7,441 nucleotides of DNA from an uncultured Chloroflexota bacterium (GTDB taxonomy: Bacteria > Chloroflexota > Anaerolineae > Caldilineales > Caldilineaceae), in NCBI GenBank assembly GCA_903858085.1, contig CAIOHJ010000377.1:1-7441 (forward strand). The letters run 5' to 3'. The notes beneath the pieces are model-generated. The model was not told where the DNA came from. It ran no database searches and saw only the letters and a program-made list of their open reading frames with translations. The position numbers and the translations under genes are program-made. Of this stretch, positions 5,765-7,441 are shown one piece after another. Numbering within the stretch: position 1 is the first letter of the stretch; every line of letters starts with the position of its first letter.

Positions 5765-5771
5765 ACCCGCC

Positions 5772-7067
5772 ATGCACCCCCTGGAGATCGTCTCACAGAC
5801 CTTGCCCAACGGGCTGCAGGTGCTTCTGCGCCCCAGCTACCGAGCGCCGGTCGCCAGCTTCTGGATTTTTTATCGGGTCGGCAGCCGCAACGAGTCCCCG
5901 GGGCACACGGGCATCAGCCACTGGGTCGAACATATGCTCTTCAAGGGCACCCCACGCTACCCACGCGGCCAGTTCGACAAAGCGGTCGCACGCGCCGGCG
6001 GGGTCTTCAACGGAATGACCGGCCCTGACTGGACGGTCTACTTTGAAACCCTGCCCGCCGACCGGATCGAGCTCGCCCTGCGTGTCGAAAGCGACCGCAT
6101 GGCCAATGCAGTCTTCGACCCGGCAGAAACCGAGCTCGAGCGGACTGTGATTCTGAGCGAGCGCGAAGGCAGCGAGAACGACCCTTTCTACCGGCTGCAC
6201 GAAGAGGTGCAGGCCGCTGCCTTTTTGGCACACAGCTACCGCAATCCGATCATCGGCTGGTCTTCCGATCTGCACACGCTGACGCGGGAAGCGCTTTACG
6301 CGCACTACCGCACCTACTACACCCCCAATCAGGCTGTCGTGGTCGTGACCGGTGACTTCGAGCCAGATGCCATGCTGGAGGGGGTGGCGGAACACTTCGG
6401 GGTGCTGGCCGCCGGGCCAGAAGCCCCCTCCCCGGCGTTCGTAGAGCCCCCCGCGCGCGCAGAGCGCCGCGTGGTGTTGCGCGGGGAAGAGCCTACCGCC
6501 TATTTTCTGCAAGGGTTTCAGGCTCCCCCGGCGCTGCACCCGGACTTTTTTCCCTTTGTCGTGTTGGAATCGGTGCTCGGCGGCGCCAAGGGGATGGGGC
6601 TCTTCGGCGGCAGCGCCAACAACCGCAGCAACCGGCTCTACCGGGCGCTGGTCGAGCAGCAGCTGGCGGTCGATACCAGTTCCAGCTTTGGCCCCACCCT
6701 CGACCCTGGACTCTTCACAATCAGTGCCACGCTGGCCCCAGCTGTCGACCCCCAGGCTGTCGAGGCGGCCATCTGGGCCGAGCTTGTGACTCTCCAGCGC
6801 ACAGGGGTCACAGATGCCGAGTTGCAAAAAGCGATCAAGCAGACGCGCGCCCAATTTGCCTACAGCAGCGAAAGTGTCACCTACGAGGCGTACTGGCTCG
6901 GCTTCAGCCAGGTGGTGGCCAGCCAGCAGTGGCTGGCTGGCTGGAACGAGCAACTGCTGGCCGTTCGCTCTGAAGATGTGCAGCGGGTGGCAGAGTGCTA
7001 TCTGCAGCCAGAACGACAGACCGTCGGGTACTATGTGCCCCTGACCGAAGAGGCCCACCCCACATGA
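5772..7067 (+). CDS. M16 family zinc metallopeptidase, catalytic subunit
   Basis: The 431-residue protein is an M16B-type peptidase (mitochondrial processing peptidase beta/insulinase relatives). The inverted zinc motif HxxEH is present as His50-Trp-Val-Glu53-His54, and the third zinc ligand Glu130 lies 76 residues after His54, the spacing typical of the family, with Glu123 seven residues before it. FNGMTGPDWTVYFETLP (79-95) is the usual strand after the active site. The C-terminal half (from about residue 190) is the second M16 fold, with a glycine-rich loop around 266-285 that is longer than in typical members. No signal peptide is visible. ATG 5772 is chosen because GGAG (5756-5759) precedes it by 12 bases and it begins just before the family's first strand; ATG 5754 would add six residues and overlap the dehydrogenase. 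The next gene overlaps by 4 bases and encodes a second M16 protein, so the product probably works as a heterodimer on peptides or misfolded proteins. Confidence 0.93.
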   Translation: MHPLEIVSQTLPNGLQVLLRPSYRAPVASFWIFYRVGSRNESPGHTGISHWVEHMLFKGTPRYPRGQFDKAVARAGGVFNGMTGPDWTVYFETLPADRIELALRVESDRMANAVFDPAETELERTVILSEREGSENDPFYRLHEEVQAAAFLAHSYRNPIIGWSSDLHTLTREALYAHYRTYYTPNQAVVVVTGDFEPDAMLEGVAEHFGVLAAGPEAPSPAFVEPPARAERRVVLRGEEPTAYFLQGFQAPPALHPDFFPFVVLESVLGGAKGMGLFGGSANNRSNRLYRALVEQQLAVDTSSSFGPTLDPGLFTISATLAPAVDPQAVEAAIWAELVTLQRTGVTDAELQKAIKQTRAQFAYSSESVTYEAYWLGFSQVVASQQWLAGWNEQLLAVRSEDVQRVAECYLQPERQTVGYYVPLTEEAHPT

Positions 7068-7441
7068 ACCACCGTCTCGTCGCCCAGCCCGGCCCTGACA
7101 CTGTCCTCCAGACGCAGCTGCCCAATGGCCTGCAGCTGCTCGTGCGTGAAAATCACTCGTCGCCAGTCGCCGTGTTGCACGGGGCCTTGCGGGTTGGCTC
7201 TGTCTACAACAGCCCGGCACAGGCTGGTCTGGCCTCCTTTGTTGCAGGGATGCTGACCCGTGGCAGCGAGCAGTACGACTACGACCGCTTCAACGCCGCT
7301 GTCGAAACCATCGGTGCCTCGCTGACAGTCACAGCCGACACCCACAGCACCGATTTTTCGATCACCTGCCTGGCCGAGGATTTCATCGGGTTGCTGGCGT
7401 TGTTGGCCGACAGCCTGCGCCACCCTACCTTCCCAGACGAC
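7064..7441 (+). CDS. Second M16 family protein, probably non-catalytic partner, cut by window edge
   Basis: An open frame of 126 codons starts with ATG 7064, overlapping the preceding stop in an ATGA arrangement that suggests translational coupling, and runs off the window. TQLPNGLQLLVRENHSSPVA (17-36) and RVGSVYNSPAQAGLASFVAG (43-62) match the start of an M16 N-terminal domain. At the position of HxxEH in the neighbouring peptidase this protein reads SFVAG (58-62), so both histidines and the glutamate are gone. Bacterial M16B peptidases are often encoded as adjacent active and inactive subunits, and the inactive one shapes the substrate chamber. The missing C-terminal part should hold an Arg/Tyr pair that contacts substrate in such partners, but it is outside the window. 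Confidence 0.9.
   Translation, partial: MNHRLVAQPGPDTVLQTQLPNGLQLLVRENHSSPVAVLHGALRVGSVYNSPAQAGLASFVAGMLTRGSEQYDYDRFNAAVETIGASLTVTADTHSTDFSITCLAEDFIGLLALLADSLRHPTFPDD

Noticed and set aside
5469..5771. Upstream extension of the M16 peptidase frame
   Set aside because: It runs through the dehydrogenase coding sequence in another frame and has a Trp/Arg/Ser-rich shadow composition; the M16 fold starts at about 5772.
4406..5809. Minus-strand frame of 467 codons
   Set aside because: It mirrors the UDP-glucose dehydrogenase gene, whose catalytic motifs are intact on the plus strand.
5793..7220. Minus-strand frame of 475 codons
   Set aside because: It mirrors the M16 peptidase genes and has no recognisable family features.

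Overview
The window reads as chromosomal sequence from a GC-rich bacterium. The best guess is a Chloroflexota (Anaerolineae/Caldilineales-like) genome. That rests on the flavour of the proteins (a membrane-anchored GH18-like protein of the kind common there, a tiny SWIM-domain protein, a paired M16B peptidase set) and on base composition judged by eye. It is an inference, not a demonstrated assignment. There is no tRNA, rRNA, insertion sequence, integrase or CRISPR array.

Layout. Bases 1-1008 carry, on the minus strand, the first 336 codons of a membrane-anchored protein whose end runs into a GH18 (chitinase-like) fold; it leaves the window at base 1. A 313-bp divergent intergenic region (1009-1321) separates it from 1322-2668 (+), a single-pass membrane protein of unknown function with helical, TPR-like repeats. 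After a short spacer containing a near-consensus sigma-70 promoter (TTGACA, 17 bp, TATACT) comes a small SWIM zinc-finger protein (2778-3083). It is followed by a 21-bp perfect hairpin that looks like an intrinsic terminator. Eight tandem 16-bp repeats grow directly out of the 3' arm of that hairpin (3145-3279).

Downstream, four plus-strand genes follow with small gaps or overlaps: a flippase-like (LPG synthase TM / UPF0104 family) membrane protein (3348-4376), a UDP-glucose 6-dehydrogenase type enzyme (4445-5764), a catalytically complete M16 zinc peptidase (5772-7067), and the start of a second M16 protein that lacks the zinc motif (7064-end, cut by the window). The first two fit envelope polysaccharide or glycolipid metabolism: the dehydrogenase would supply a UDP-uronic acid, and the membrane protein belongs to a family tied to lipid or glycolipid handling. 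The two M16 genes overlap by 4 bp and look like the active/inactive halves of a heterodimeric peptidase.

Most of the coding content is ordinary housekeeping or envelope biology. The least explained feature is the junction at 3100-3311, where a terminator hairpin, a 16-bp repeat array that can compete for pairing with the hairpin's 5' arm, and a possible promoter for the next operon are packed together. Other points of interest are the lost catalytic glutamate in the GH18-like domain and the closeness of predicted -10 boxes to start codons.
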